From Eleginops maclovinus (lineage: Eukaryota; Chordata; Actinopteri; Perciformes; Eleginopidae), in assembly GCF_036324505.1 (NCBI RefSeq), contig NC_086355.1:24176518-24240517 (forward strand): 64,000 nucleotides of DNA. Reading direction: 5' to 3'. The notes beneath the pieces are model-generated. The model saw nothing but the letters and a program-made list of their open reading frames with translations, ran no database searches and was not told where the DNA came from. The translations under genes and the position numbers were made by a program. Shown piece by piece: positions 1 to 36,965 of the stretch (the first letter of the stretch is position 1; each line of letters starts with the position of its first letter).

Positions 1-1685
1 GGTGATTTATCTTGATCGCCGTGGCTGCCCAGAAGTACAGAAGGGAGTGTGTCACATCATAATTCATCCCACCCCGAGCCAGTGGGGAAAATGCCAGAGA
101 GGCAAATTGCGACTTGTTGGTCAGCCAGGAGGGCAGGGAGGCAGGAGGACGGACAGGAAGGGAACTGGAATCAGATTGTTGGTCACCTTAAACACAGGTG
201 AAATGGGCAGCATCTTGTGGCAGTGGGAGCATACGCAGAGTCATCAGCTGCAGGAAGACACTTCAACTTTGTGGATTCGCTCTATAGTGAACAGGGCTGT
301 ATTATGACTAGTGTAGGTAAGGCCAAAAGATAGTTATGAAGCTGAGAAGCTGGTTAATATTCTGTCATATATCTAAATCCAAGACTAAAAAAATCATCAA
401 TCAATCAATATGCTAGAAAAAAATTCACAAAGTTTCAGTGACTGAAGAGATAATTATGCTCTGCAGAATAATGTTTCTCAACACCTTATTTTTGTAAGTG
501 TAGTTTATTTATATAGCACATTTAAGACACAAGGCAATTCAAAGTACTTTAACTTATGCCTGATACACTGTCGTGGTTGAATTTATAAACACAAAAATAA
601 GCCTTCCTTCCTGGGGTGAACTGGTTCATAGGAATTGTCCAGGGGGTTGAAGTGTTCAGGCCACTCTCCTCTGTATGTTCACTCTGGTATGTACTTACTC
701 ATCAGGTTACTCATATGCTCAACAAGCTGTGCCATGTCCCAATCACTTTTTCTCACAGCAGGGATTTAACAATGGAACAACAGAGAGCGTGTAATCACAC
801 AGCACAGAACACAGAGACAAAATAGCAATTACCTGCAGTAGTTGAAAGCATGTCATCTCATGACTCCCACTGGATCCCTCCATCTTTTCTCTACTCCTGC
901 TCAAGTATCCGCCCTACAAGGATCCTCCTCTGGCAGCATTGAAGAATTTAGATTTTTTTAGCATAGTTTCTTAGGCTGTTTCCACCCGGCCAGCCACCTA
1001 TAGTATTCAGGTATGATGGAACTTTCTTTAAATGGCAGCCACTGTGGCCCTCAAAGACCTTCCCATTCAGCATCTGGAAAACACACAGACTTCAAGTAAC
1101 ATCTTGTCAGAAAAAAGGGTGGATCGACAATGCTTCAATAATGGTACCTGCCAGGCAGCACTATTATTTGCAGCCTCCTGACAGACAGCGGCAGTAAATT
1201 TCACCTTATTATCGAGGCCTCATGCACACTCGTCGTCTGGGTGATTTACCGCAGCTGGAGTGTTGTGTGTCGACACGCTGGTTTGCTATCGGCCAAGAAA
1301 GAAATAACTATTGTTGACAGATGTAGGTTTGAAGTAAAGCATTTCAAAAGGTCTCTGGTAGGTGGAACATGCTGCTGAAGGAGCACATTGATAACAATTA
1401 ATATGAAATGAAGGACGTTTAAACTTTAAGCTCGGATTATTATTACACATACAGCACGATCATAGGTGTCTCACAGAGGGACTAACACATGCCTTTTGAG
1501 CCTGACAGAAAATATGCAATAATGTCATCCCTCTTTTATGACTATACAAATGATTTAGAGCCTACTCTCATCAAACTTGATATGTGGCACAAACTGTGAT
1601 CCCTTTATCAGCCCAAATAAGAGATCGAGGTCAAGATGCTGATGTTATACTGCATTAAAAGTGTATTCAGCTAAAAGCTAGGCAG

Positions 1686-2290
1686 TGGGGTGAAGTACAT
1701 TTACTCAAGTACTGTTCTTAAGTACAATTCTGAGAAACGTGTACAGTACCTTCTACTCCACTACAGTTCAGAGGTAAATAGTGTACTTTTACTCCACTAC
1801 ATGTATCTTATACTTTTTTTTATTTTACAGATCTGGATGAATGATGGTAAATATAATCAGCCTTAAATCAGACTTTAGTTCACCTGCAGTAAATCCAGCA
1901 GCTACCCTGCAGTATACAAAGCCATTCAAACTAGCTGCACCTTTACCAGCTCTGAGAACACTTTAATGATCAATCATTATAAAACATATCAGAGATAGTA
2001 TTCTGAAATGGACCAATCAAACAATGACTACGTTTTACTGTCGCTACTTTAAGTACATTTAGATGAGAGTACTTTCTACTTTCACTGGAGGAACATTTAG
2101 AATGCAGGACTTTTACTGTGACAGAGTATTCCTACACTCTGGTACTTCTACTTTACTCAAGTACAAGATCTGAGTACTTCTAATTTTACTCAAGTACAAG
2201 ACCTGAGTACTTCTACTTTTACTCAAGTACAAGATCTGAGTACTTCTACTTTTACTCAAGTACAAGATCTGAGTACTTCACCCACCACTG
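1686..2290. repeat. TACTT-rich interspersed repeat, copy 1
   Basis: It begins gggtgaagtacatttactc and ends gagtacttcacccaccactg, with nearly inverted ends (GGGTGAAGTAC / GTACTTCACCC). Near the right end a 32-33 base unit (tactcaagtacaagatctga) is repeated four times. Related copies occur at 6508, 10735, 36102, 49491 and 60174. It is a widespread teleost repeat whose class I cannot name with certainty. Confidence 0.7.
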
Positions 2291-2907
2291 ATGCTGGGAC
2301 TGCCATTGTGATTACTTCGCTGAGGTCTGATCAGAAAGAGAGCCAGCAGCAGTGCCAGTTTACCCAGGTAGTTCTTCTCTGATCTGAGGCGGCACTGCCA
2401 ACTTCTCTGTGTGCTGCTTTGAGTCGGACTGAGGGAAGCGTGTTTTTGTGTATGGAGCGTCTGTTTCTTCTCACTTCTCCGCTCCCACTCAGAACAGAGG
2501 GCTCTTTATGGTTGTTTGCAGGGGAAGACTGGGCCTGACGGCAGAAAGTTGGCTCTCAGACAAGGCCAGCAGTCTGCAGGCGCTTACTGGAAACGGAGCG
2601 AGGGCCGGGGCTCCGGGTTGGTTGGCTCGGCCTGAGTTTGGGCAGGGCTGAGTGCAGGTTGGCGTCCGCACAGAGGCAGTGAATGAAAAACTGAGAAGGG
2701 AAACTCTGGAGAGAGATTTAGGGGGATGGGGGGGTTTCATAAGCCCACCTTTCATTGCCCTAGCCAGTAACTACAACCTAGACCAGTCACACTCATTTCA
2801 TCAGGGTCAAACCAGCTGACACCTGACTGAAATATTTATGTATGTATTTATTGAATTTGAACTAAACTTAAGGCATCTGTTTTCTGCATTGCTTAGCACT
2901 CACACTG

Positions 2908-3108
2908 AAAACTGAAATGTTGACTGTAATTAAATGTATTATGTCAACAAATGTCACATAACTGTATTAGGTTAGTTGAAAGCAATCATTTTAAGTTGAA
3001 CCTAATATTTTGTATTTAAACTTATTAGTTTTACTTTAAACTAACCTGATACAGTTATGTGAAATCTGTTGACATAATACATTTAATTTGAGTCAACGTT
3101 TCAGTTTT
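2908..3108. mobile_element. foldback MITE, copy 1
   Basis: This ~200-bp element is almost entirely two inverted arms. The left arm reads AAAACTGAAATGTTGACT, then ATTAAATGTATTATGTCAAC and ACTGTATTAGGTTAGTTGAA; the right arm is the complement. It has no coding capacity. Five further copies lie in this gene's introns. Confidence 0.85.
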
Positions 3109-4032
3109 GTTTGGTACAGACTGATACAAAAGCTTTGGATGTAACGACTAATTACATAATTATGTAATAATGTCACTAGCTATTGTGATCCGGGCAGCAT
3201 TCAACTATCTGTTACACCCTTTTATGACACTTGCAGTTGTTGCTGCCAAGAATCAAAACCACACATATAAACACTCATGTGTTCACCACAGCCATCAGGC
3301 TGCTAAACTGTGAGCTTAAGCAGCATTTGCTCTGAAGCACTCATAAAGACAGCTATGCTATGTCCTCTGGTTTGTTTGTCAGTGTGTCCCGTATCACAGA
3401 AAACTACTGGCCCAATGTTCAGGAGAGATTATCCATTCAGGAGCTGTACGCTATTACATGACGGATGGAGTCGTTGTTTTTTATTTCATTCACAATGTGA
3501 GATAGGACATAGTTCTTTTTTTGTAAATACATCGTGTTTATAATTGTGTGTCAATATGACCATATTTTATACAACAGAATGGCTCCCTATTATGAGATGG
3601 ATAGGGTAGTGTGTATTATTTGATACCTTCCAATGGGGCCATACAAACACTTGGAATATAAATGTTGATCTGACAGTAGTGACCTCAAACGGGAATTACG
3701 TTTTCAAAGAGGCTACCATGCCCAGCATGTAACTCATCTGTTACTCAGGCTCCTTGTGTAGGGGCCTTTTCTACCCCCCTGACATTATTAGTGAGTCATC
3801 AGGTTGCTAAATCCTTTTTCTTGTCTTTGTCCGTTTTGCTTCAGAGTTTGACGGATGACCTATAGTTATATATTATATATACGTGTAGGAGAATGTTACT
3901 GCTTGTCTTTATGTCTTGTTGCCACATACAGTTTTAATGAAGATAATGTGTGGGGGTCCTTTGGTTCTCATGTGCTTTTTAATTGTAAGCTTATCCATAA
4001 TATTCCTCATGTTATGCGTTGTTTCACTGAAA

Positions 4033-4232
4033 AAAACTGAATCGTTAACTTTAATTAAATGTATTATGCCAACACATTTCACATACCTGTAGTAGGTTAG
4101 TTGATAGAAATAAAATGAGATTGAACACAATATTTTTTTATTTGAACTCAATATTATTGCTTTTAACTAACCTGATACAGTAATGTGAAATCTGTTGACA
4201 TGATACATTTAATTACAGTCAACATTTTCGTT
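4033..4232. mobile_element. foldback MITE, copy 2 (diverged)
   Basis: It has the same arms as the copy near 2.9 kb (TTTAATTAAATGTATTATGC left, GATACATTTAATTACAGTC right, TTAGTTGATAG / CTAACCTGATACAG inside), with more substitutions at the outer ends. Confidence 0.78.
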
Positions 4233-5182
4233 AACCTGTATTACTGTAACCTATAACTCTCAGTCCAATCCTAGAGTATTTCAACTAAAAGTCACTGCAG
4301 CAGTGAAGATTGACACTTTACGAGCTAAACAGCAAAGTCTTTCAGTCTTCCTCTATTAGTCATCACTCCTCCTGCTTAAGAGTCTTTCTGAGGGATGATC
4401 GTCTACCAGGTGTTCCTGCCACACACAGGGCACGTGGGGGTGGGGGGCTCTTATCAGAGCAGGAGCACACTTGGTCGACTTAAGTGCCAGGGCCCCTTCA
4501 AAGGGATGTGCCACTGCCAGCGGCCAGCAGACGTTTTTATCTGGAGTTCAGCCCCTCTGGGCGTTTGAGGATTATAACACCCACTTGTCTGTGTTTCTGC
4601 AAGCAGAGACGCCAATTACCTGTCAGAGATAACATATTTAGCGTACGGCTCGATTTGATCGGCAGGCTGTCGGAGAACTTCTGACTGTTCTTGCCAACAG
4701 TGGCTAGTGACTGCTACTTGAGGTTTTTGAACATCCTATTGTACTCTTTTATCATACACCATGTAACACCTGACAGTGTTCACCCACCCAAACTGAGAGA
4801 GAGTACACTTCCTGGGAGCCTTGCAGTGGAAAGCCCTCGGTCTCAACTTGTCTGTGGCTCTAGGGCTTAATAGGAGAAGGCGAACAAAAAGGGATTATTA
4901 TGTATTAGCTGTGGGACAGGTTGGGGGGGTGTAAGTTGATTGAGACTGTAGAAACTTTAGTGGAATAACAGCAGTTAAGGCTTGTCTATGAACATACCAA
5001 TGAAGATCACTCATGGTGATAACTGAGCACATTCCAAGTAATTAAATTAACACAGGATGTCTCCAATGTCAACATCCCATCATCTGCTTTCGTTTTTCTC
5101 CTTATCTATGACCCATTGCTTTTACTTCCTTATTTTTCCGGTGTCATTTTAGACTGGTCTAACTTTAACTCCCTCCTCACAG

Positions 5183-31207
<26,025 letters not shown>

Positions 31208-31693
31208 GAGCAATCGAACACCTCATTATCCCTCCAGTCTTAACCGCGTCTACATCAGGAATATTTTGTCTACACAAAGCACTGATTGAACAATGCAAAC
31301 TGGCTATTTCATGCTTTTTTTTTTCTTTTCTTATCTGTCCATAGTTATATGCTTATCTTGTAATATTTGCTCCAGATTATAAGGTGACATTAAAACGTAT
31401 TCGTAAGTATAGCTAGGGTTAAGGAAGAATTCTATCCTTATTTGTTAAAAAGCCATACATTTTTACCTACAGATATATGATATGGTAACAACTGCCATTC
31501 AGTATTTGCTGGTGTAATAGCCCTTTACTAAGTGGTGCGCTGAAGCAGTACACACACACATCTGAGTACGACATGAACACAGGAAATGAACATGATATGT
31601 AGATAACAGATAATATTTTCTCATGAAGACTTTTATAGATTATACTATGTGGTACTTGCTTTAAGTTATGCTATAGACTCTTGATGTTTAAAC

Positions 31694-32310
31694 TAGGGCT
31701 GTCAAAGTTACAGTAGCATGGGGACACCTACTATTCATTCACAAGGTATAATTAATACATTTTTTATGACATAATAATGTAGAATGAGAAAAATATCATT
31801 ATATTAGTATGTAACATGAGTGTCGAGACCTGCAGTGGTAAATTGGAAAACACGTGAAAAATATGAATGTCGAAAAATTAATTGAAAATACTCCTTTTTG
31901 GTTCCACATCTTTAAAAAAGAATGTATTACATGGCTCAGGCTGAGCTACACTGAAATATATGTAATTTTTAAACAGGCAAACGTGCAGCTAATTGAAAAA
32001 TTAAACAAACAAAAAACAAACCATGCATTTAGAAATTGATGCATACATGCCCATTATGAAAAAATACATTCAATGTTATTACAATTTATGTATGCACTTA
32101 TTTCAACACTTGCAGCTTAAGAAGTAGAAGCGCTGTGAGAGGAACCTGTTTTGCTTGTATTGCAATTTTTAAAATAAAGGATATCTGTGGTTCCAAGCAA
32201 TTCTTCTCAAATTAAACACAGTTTATGACATTTCATTAAATTCAGTATGAATGTCAATCAGAAATGCGTGACTAACTGCGGTTCACAAGATAAAGCATTT
32301 GACAGCCCTA
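31694..32310. mobile_element. non-autonomous hAT element in gli2 3' UTR
   Basis: The 617-bp AT-rich element has 13-bp perfect terminal inverted repeats (TAGGGCTGTCAAA at 31694-31706; the complement at 32298-32310). It is flanked by identical 8-bp copies of GTTTAAAC (31686-31693 and 32311-32318). An 8-bp duplication and TAGGG-type ends are diagnostic of the hAT superfamily. It has no transposase-like reading frame. The target site itself is palindromic. Confidence 0.88.
32173..32178 (+). terminator. possible internal poly(A) signal supplied by hAT insertion
   Basis: AATAAA lies within the transposon in the gli2 3' UTR (context tttttaaaataaagg). If used, it would shorten the transcript by about 0.7 kb. 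There is no clear GT-rich element right after it. Confidence 0.25.
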
Positions 32311-32895
32311 GTTTAAACGTGGTTGTACGACGTCATGATCCATAGATATTAGGTGCTTTTTGATCATGGTCCGAGCTATTGGGGACGGCACTGTAAAATC
32401 AGATTTCCTTCTTTGCTGGCTGGATCAGAGGCAGAAACTCTCCATGGTCCCTTCTCACAAGGGTAAATGATTGAAAAGGACAAGGATAAGCCTCTGTGTT
32501 AGACTATCAGGGCACATGAACCCATGTGTCGACGAGGAGCTTCCTCTAAAAGAATATACAAGTACCTCTGTGTGTTCTCAGTCGAGATCCAATCCTAATT
32601 AACACATTCATATCCCCACCCCCACCCCCCGCGCTGCACCACGTACTCTCCCCGGGCTCTGGATGAACTGCTGAGAGCACAGGAAGGGACACTGACTTTG
32701 AAAATGGAATCCTGTTTCGGACAGGATTGGCAAACTAGCCCTGCGAATTCCTCAGTTTTATTATGTTGCAGAATTTCTAAGTAGCCTCTAAAATGTTTGT
32801 GTGTATGTTACCATTCACGTTTACTATGCTCAGTGTGTGTGGGTTTGTTTGTGTGAGTGTGTGTGTGTGTGTGTATATAGCTTTTGTACATTTCA

Positions 32896-32901
32896 AATAA
32901 A
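32896..32901 (+). terminator. gli2: candidate gli2 poly(A) signal
   Basis: AATAAA sits 1.7 kb after the stop. It is followed within 15 bases by a T9 run and then tgtgttgtgtcgtct, which looks like a GU-rich downstream element. This is the best cleavage site I see before the intergenic repeats begin. Confidence 0.55.
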
Positions 32902-33307
32902 CTATCTCCCTTTTTTTTTGTTTTAATCCCTGTGTTGTGTCGTCTTTGAAATAGCACGGCCTCTGTTCCCTGGAGGTCACATGAAAGCATGCTAAAAAAT
33001 CACATTTGGCCTGTTCTCAGACTGCAGCTCCAAGAGCAAACACCATTCAACTCACTGAAGCCAAATGTACAGTATGAAGGGTGCACACACAGAAAGAGGA
33101 AATCAAGAAGCAGATATAAGTGAAAAACAACTAGATTTACACTGCGGTGCCTGCATAATAGGCATGTTTAAAAATATAATACAAATAATCACAATCAAAA
33201 ATCCTTAATTAGTCCCACATCTTGGAAATGATCATTGGTAAAGCAAAGGGAAAGAGCACAGGGAAAAATATGTAGTAGCCTAGTAGTCTACTCATTAAAG
33301 GAGGACA

Positions 33308-34454
33308 TATTCTGCTGATGTTCAGGCGTATATCAGTATGTAGTGTCTCTACTTTAAAGAGTCCTCTCCTGCTGATGTTCAGGTGTATATCAGTATGTAG
33401 TGTCTCTACTTTAAAGAGTCCTCTCCTGCTGATGTTCAGGTGTATATCAGTATGTAGTGTCTCTACTTTAAAGAGTCCTCTCCTGCTGATGTTCAGGTGT
33501 TTATCAGTATGTAGTGTCTCTACTTTAAAGAGTCCTCTCCTGCTGATGTTCAGGTGTATATCAGTATGTAGTGTCTCTACTTTAAAGAGTCCTCTCCTGC
33601 TGATGTTCAGGTGTATATCAGTATGTAGTGTCTCTACTTTAAAGAGTCCTCTCCTGCTGATGTTCAGGTGTATATCAGTATGTAGTGTCTCTACTTTAAA
33701 GAGTCCTCTCCTGCTGATGTTCAGGTGTATATCAGTATGTAGTGTATCTACTTTAAAGAGTCCTCTCCTGCTGATGTTCAGGTGTATATCAGTATGTAGT
33801 GTCTCTACTTTAAAGAGTCCTCTCCTGCTGATATTCAGGTGTATATCAGTATGTAGTGTCTCTACTTTAAAGAGTCCTCTCCTGCTGATGTTCAGGTATA
33901 TATCAGTATGTAGTGTCTCTACTTTAAAGAGTCCTCTCCTGCTGATGTTCAGGTGTATATCAGTATGTAGTGTCTCTACTTTAAAGAGTCCTCTCCTGTT
34001 GATGTTCAGGTGTATATCAGTATGTAGTGTCTCTACTTTAAAGAGTCCTCTCCTGCTGATGTTCAGGTGTATATCAGTATGTAGTGTCTCTACTTTAAAG
34101 AGTCCTCTCCTGCTGATGTTCAGGTGTATATCAGTATGTAGTGTCTCTACTTTAAAGAGTCCTCTCCTGCTGATGTTCAGGTGTATATCAGTATGTAGTG
34201 TATCTACTTTAAAGAGTCCTCTCCTGCTGATGTTCAGGTGTATATCAGTATGTAGTGTCTCTACTTTAAAGAGTCCTCTCCTGCTGATATTCAGGTGTAT
34301 ATCAGTATGTAGTGTCTCTACTTTAAAGAGTCCTCTCCTGCTGATGTTCAGGTATATATCAGTATGTAGTGTCTCTACTTTAAAGAGTCCTCTCCTGCTG
34401 ATGTTCAGGTGTATATCAGTATGTAGTGTCTCTACTTTAAAGAGTCCTCTCCTG
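33308..34454 (+). repeat. 57-bp minisatellite, 20 units
   Basis: The unit begins atgttcaggtgtatatcagt and ends agagtcctctcctgctg. Twenty nearly identical head-to-tail copies follow one another without spacers. Because 57 is a multiple of three with no stop in one frame, a 383-residue open frame runs through; it is a repeat artefact. Rare variants (gtgtatctac, gatattcagg, aggtatatatc, cctgttgatg or its truncated match) recur eight units apart, so an eight-unit (456-bp) block was duplicated. Confidence 0.95.
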
Positions 34455-34571
34455 TTTTTTACTCTTTAAAATCCTGATGGAAATTTTGGTTTCTTTAAAC
34501 AGGAAAAGCTCATTCACCAGATAGTGTTTCCGCTGATAAAGTAGAAGTAGTAAGTAAGGTTTTAGAGGTTT

Positions 34572-34574
<3 letters not shown>

Positions 34575-34614
<40 letters not shown>
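34575..34614 (+). repeat. (AT)20 microsatellite
   Basis: An AT dinucleotide run of about 40 bases, 120 bases after the minisatellite. Confidence 0.95.
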
Positions 34615-34617
<3 letters not shown>

Positions 34618-36101
34618 CTAGCTGCTGGAGATAAAAACACTGCTGTGAGAGATAGGTGAAGTCAGGACAGCTACAATCACCTGAAACACACTCGATCTGT
34701 AAATCCTAGTGACGCTTGATAAAAGGTTATTATTAAAATAACTAAATACCTAATAAGTACAGTTACTTTTAGTCTTTCTTAAGTAGTTAGATAGTGAAGT
34801 TAGATCTTGTCCTCTAATCCTTTAATGTTAATAGACTATTCCTTTAATGATGTATAATCACTATATTACACCATGTGCAGCAGCTGCTTTAGTGTATCAA
34901 GTGATTGCAAATAGACCATGTTGGATTTTAGAAAAATGGCAATGATGGCTTACAATTTATATTAGATTATAAATGTAAATTATTTGCATCAAGATGCATT
35001 TTGTTACGCTCCTTTCTGTTGTCTTAGAATGTTTCCTTTGATTGATATTGCTAATAATGGTGTGTGTATATATATATATGAATATGCTTCAATAACCGAG
35101 GAGCAACAGGTGGTATGCTTTGAAGCCCTGTCTTTTCTCTGCATACACCTCTTTATCTTTCTTGATGCTCTGCCAATAAAAATACAATGTATTACTTTTA
35201 AGTAGCTGCACTTTTTGTCTTTAGTTTTGTATTCTGCATACTCAAAAAATAATAACAAAAAAACCTCCACTTTGAAGACCCAGGTGAAAAAGGATATACC
35301 ATAGTCACCAAATGCAAACACAGCAGTTTCTAAAGTAAGATTTCATGTTGTCCAAAGTTAACAGTGGCAGGACAGCCTTGAAGAACTGGGTCTGAAGCAA
35401 CATGAAACAGGAAAGAAGAGAGGAGGCGAGGTGGTGTGAGGAGAAGGAGAGGGCAGGAAAATCTGTAGAGGAAGAGAGGGGTGCTGTCCAGTTGAACACA
35501 GCAAAACTGGTGAGAAGCAGGGGAGAGACGAGAAATAAAGGAAGAGGATATGGGTACAAGAGAAGATGCAGAGTGCTGAAAGAAAGAGAACAAATCACTT
35601 TTAATTTGAGAGCAAATGCAGCTGGGGACTGGTTAGAAGTGGAGCCCACTGATTGCTTTTGCCACTGGAATTCCTTATTCTCTTAGAGAGAGGATGGGAG
35701 AAAAATAGCCCCAGGGTAAGGAGTCTCACCAGAGAGGAGAACAAGAGGTTAGTGAGGCAGAAACGCATGATTAGACAAAGCACACAGATGAGGAGAGATG
35801 GTGTGCTGCGACGCACACAGCTTCATACTGTAAACAGGACACAGACAGAAAAGTGTATCCAGATGTGAAAACTCAAAGCAATCACCCTGTTTTGTTAACA
35901 AAGTTCAGACCAAATTTTGAATTGTAGGTTGGAATTAACCTTTAAGACACCTGCTCTTTAAGCCCGATGAAGCATTGTTAAGCACTTTGTAGGCAGACTT
36001 TTGGAATAAGCTAAAATGACATAACACGTCATGGCCTTCTAAAATGATTATGCTCAGAAGTTAGCAAACAGCAGACGCAGAGCAGGAGTCATTTGGGCAG
36101 C

Positions 36102-36965
36102 GGAGGAAAAAGTACTTGGATCCTTTACTTAAGTAAAAGTAGAAATATTATGGTCTTCAAATATTCCATTAAAAGTGAAAGTCCTGAGTTCAAAATGATA
36201 CCTCAGTATAGGTATAGAAGTAGCTAAATGTAGTCATTCTGCAGAATGGCTCTTTTGAAATTGTTGTAATATTATTGAGTATATAATATGTAAGAGTTGT
36301 AATTTGTCAATGTAGAACACATGTTGTATATATGTGTTTCAGTAGAAGGTCAGGATGCTCTCTATGGTGCACCTGTAGAAGTTTCAGAGTATCCTGGAGT
36401 CCATGTTGAACCTCCACAGCCTACGGAGGAAGAAGAGCCGCTGTGGAGCTGTTCTGGTGATGGTGTTTGTGTGATAAGTCCAGGTCGGGTCCTCAGCCAT
36501 GTGGACACAGTGGAACCTGAAGCTGCTGACTCTCTCCACCGTAGTCCCATTGATGGCAAGGAGGGCGTGTCCCTCTCTCTGCCGCTTCCTGTAATCCACA
36601 GTCAGCTCCTTGGTTTTGCTGAGGTTGAGATGGAGGTTGTTATCCTGGCCCAAGATGTGAGGTTTTCGGCTTCCTTTCTGTGCGCCGTCTCGTCGCCGTC
36701 GGTGATCAGGCTGATGGCGGCCGTGTCATCAGTAACTTCACAATGGTGTTGGAGCTGTGTGTGGCCACGCAGTTGTGTGTGAACAGGGAGTAGTAATAAA
36801 GTAAATAAATGTGTCAGTCAATAGTACAGCATTTGACAAAAATGTGTGGTTTGATGTATTAAGTTGCATTATGTGAATTTACTTAAGGATAGTACAAGTA
36901 CCTAAAAAATCTACTGTACAGTACTTAAGTTAATCTACTTAGTTACATTACACTACTTCATATAG
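36102..36965. repeat. TACTT-rich repeat split by LINE insertion
   Basis: The left part (36102-36340) starts ggaggaaaaagtacttggat and the right part (36786-36965) ends ttaatctacttagttacatt, as in the intact copy at 60174-60721. The middle is a LINE fragment. Confidence 0.65.
36345..36785 (-). pseudogene. LINE reverse-transcriptase fragment
   Basis: On the minus strand the translation reads NNLHLNLSKTKELTVDYRK, then LAINGTTVERVSSFRFH and QRLFFLRRLW. This is the stretch downstream of the RT catalytic site in fish CR1/L2/Rex1-type non-LTR retrotransposons. A DDTAAISLIT block lies upstream, with a frameshift just before it where the catalytic FADDT would be. It is truncated at both ends and dead. 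I cannot place the clade with certainty. Confidence 0.75.

Larger units (their letters stand above)
1..5182 (+). other. gli2: gli2 intron (partial), left edge of window
   Basis: I see no exon here. It holds a TACTT-rich repeat (1681-2292) and two foldback MITEs (about 2908-3108 and 4033-4232). The stretches 1-300 and 1120-1300 look like unique, moderately GC-balanced sequence and could hold regulatory elements. Short open frames are isolated and unsupported. Confidence 0.7.
31208..32925 (+). other. gli2: gli2 3' UTR (end inferred)
   Basis: About 1.7 kb of non-coding, AT-rich sequence follows the stop. It contains a complete hAT-type insertion at 31694-32310. The proposed end rests on the AATAAA at 32896 followed by a T-rich and then GT-rich stretch (32910-32942). 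An earlier AATAAA lies inside the insertion. Confidence 0.6.

Noticed and set aside
33308..34454. CRISPR-like array
   Set aside because: The units are contiguous with no spacers, and the genome is eukaryotic. It is a minisatellite.
33318..34469. 383-residue open frame with 19-residue repeats
   Set aside because: It is the translation of a 57-bp minisatellite. The frame is open only because the unit is a multiple of three, and there is no start context, splice structure or family match.
35402..35686. Glu/Arg-rich plus-strand frame
   Set aside because: The purine-rich stretch gives a charged, low-complexity translation without family match.
36321..36782. 153-residue plus-strand frame
   Set aside because: It is antisense to the LINE reverse-transcriptase fragment, which explains the open frame.
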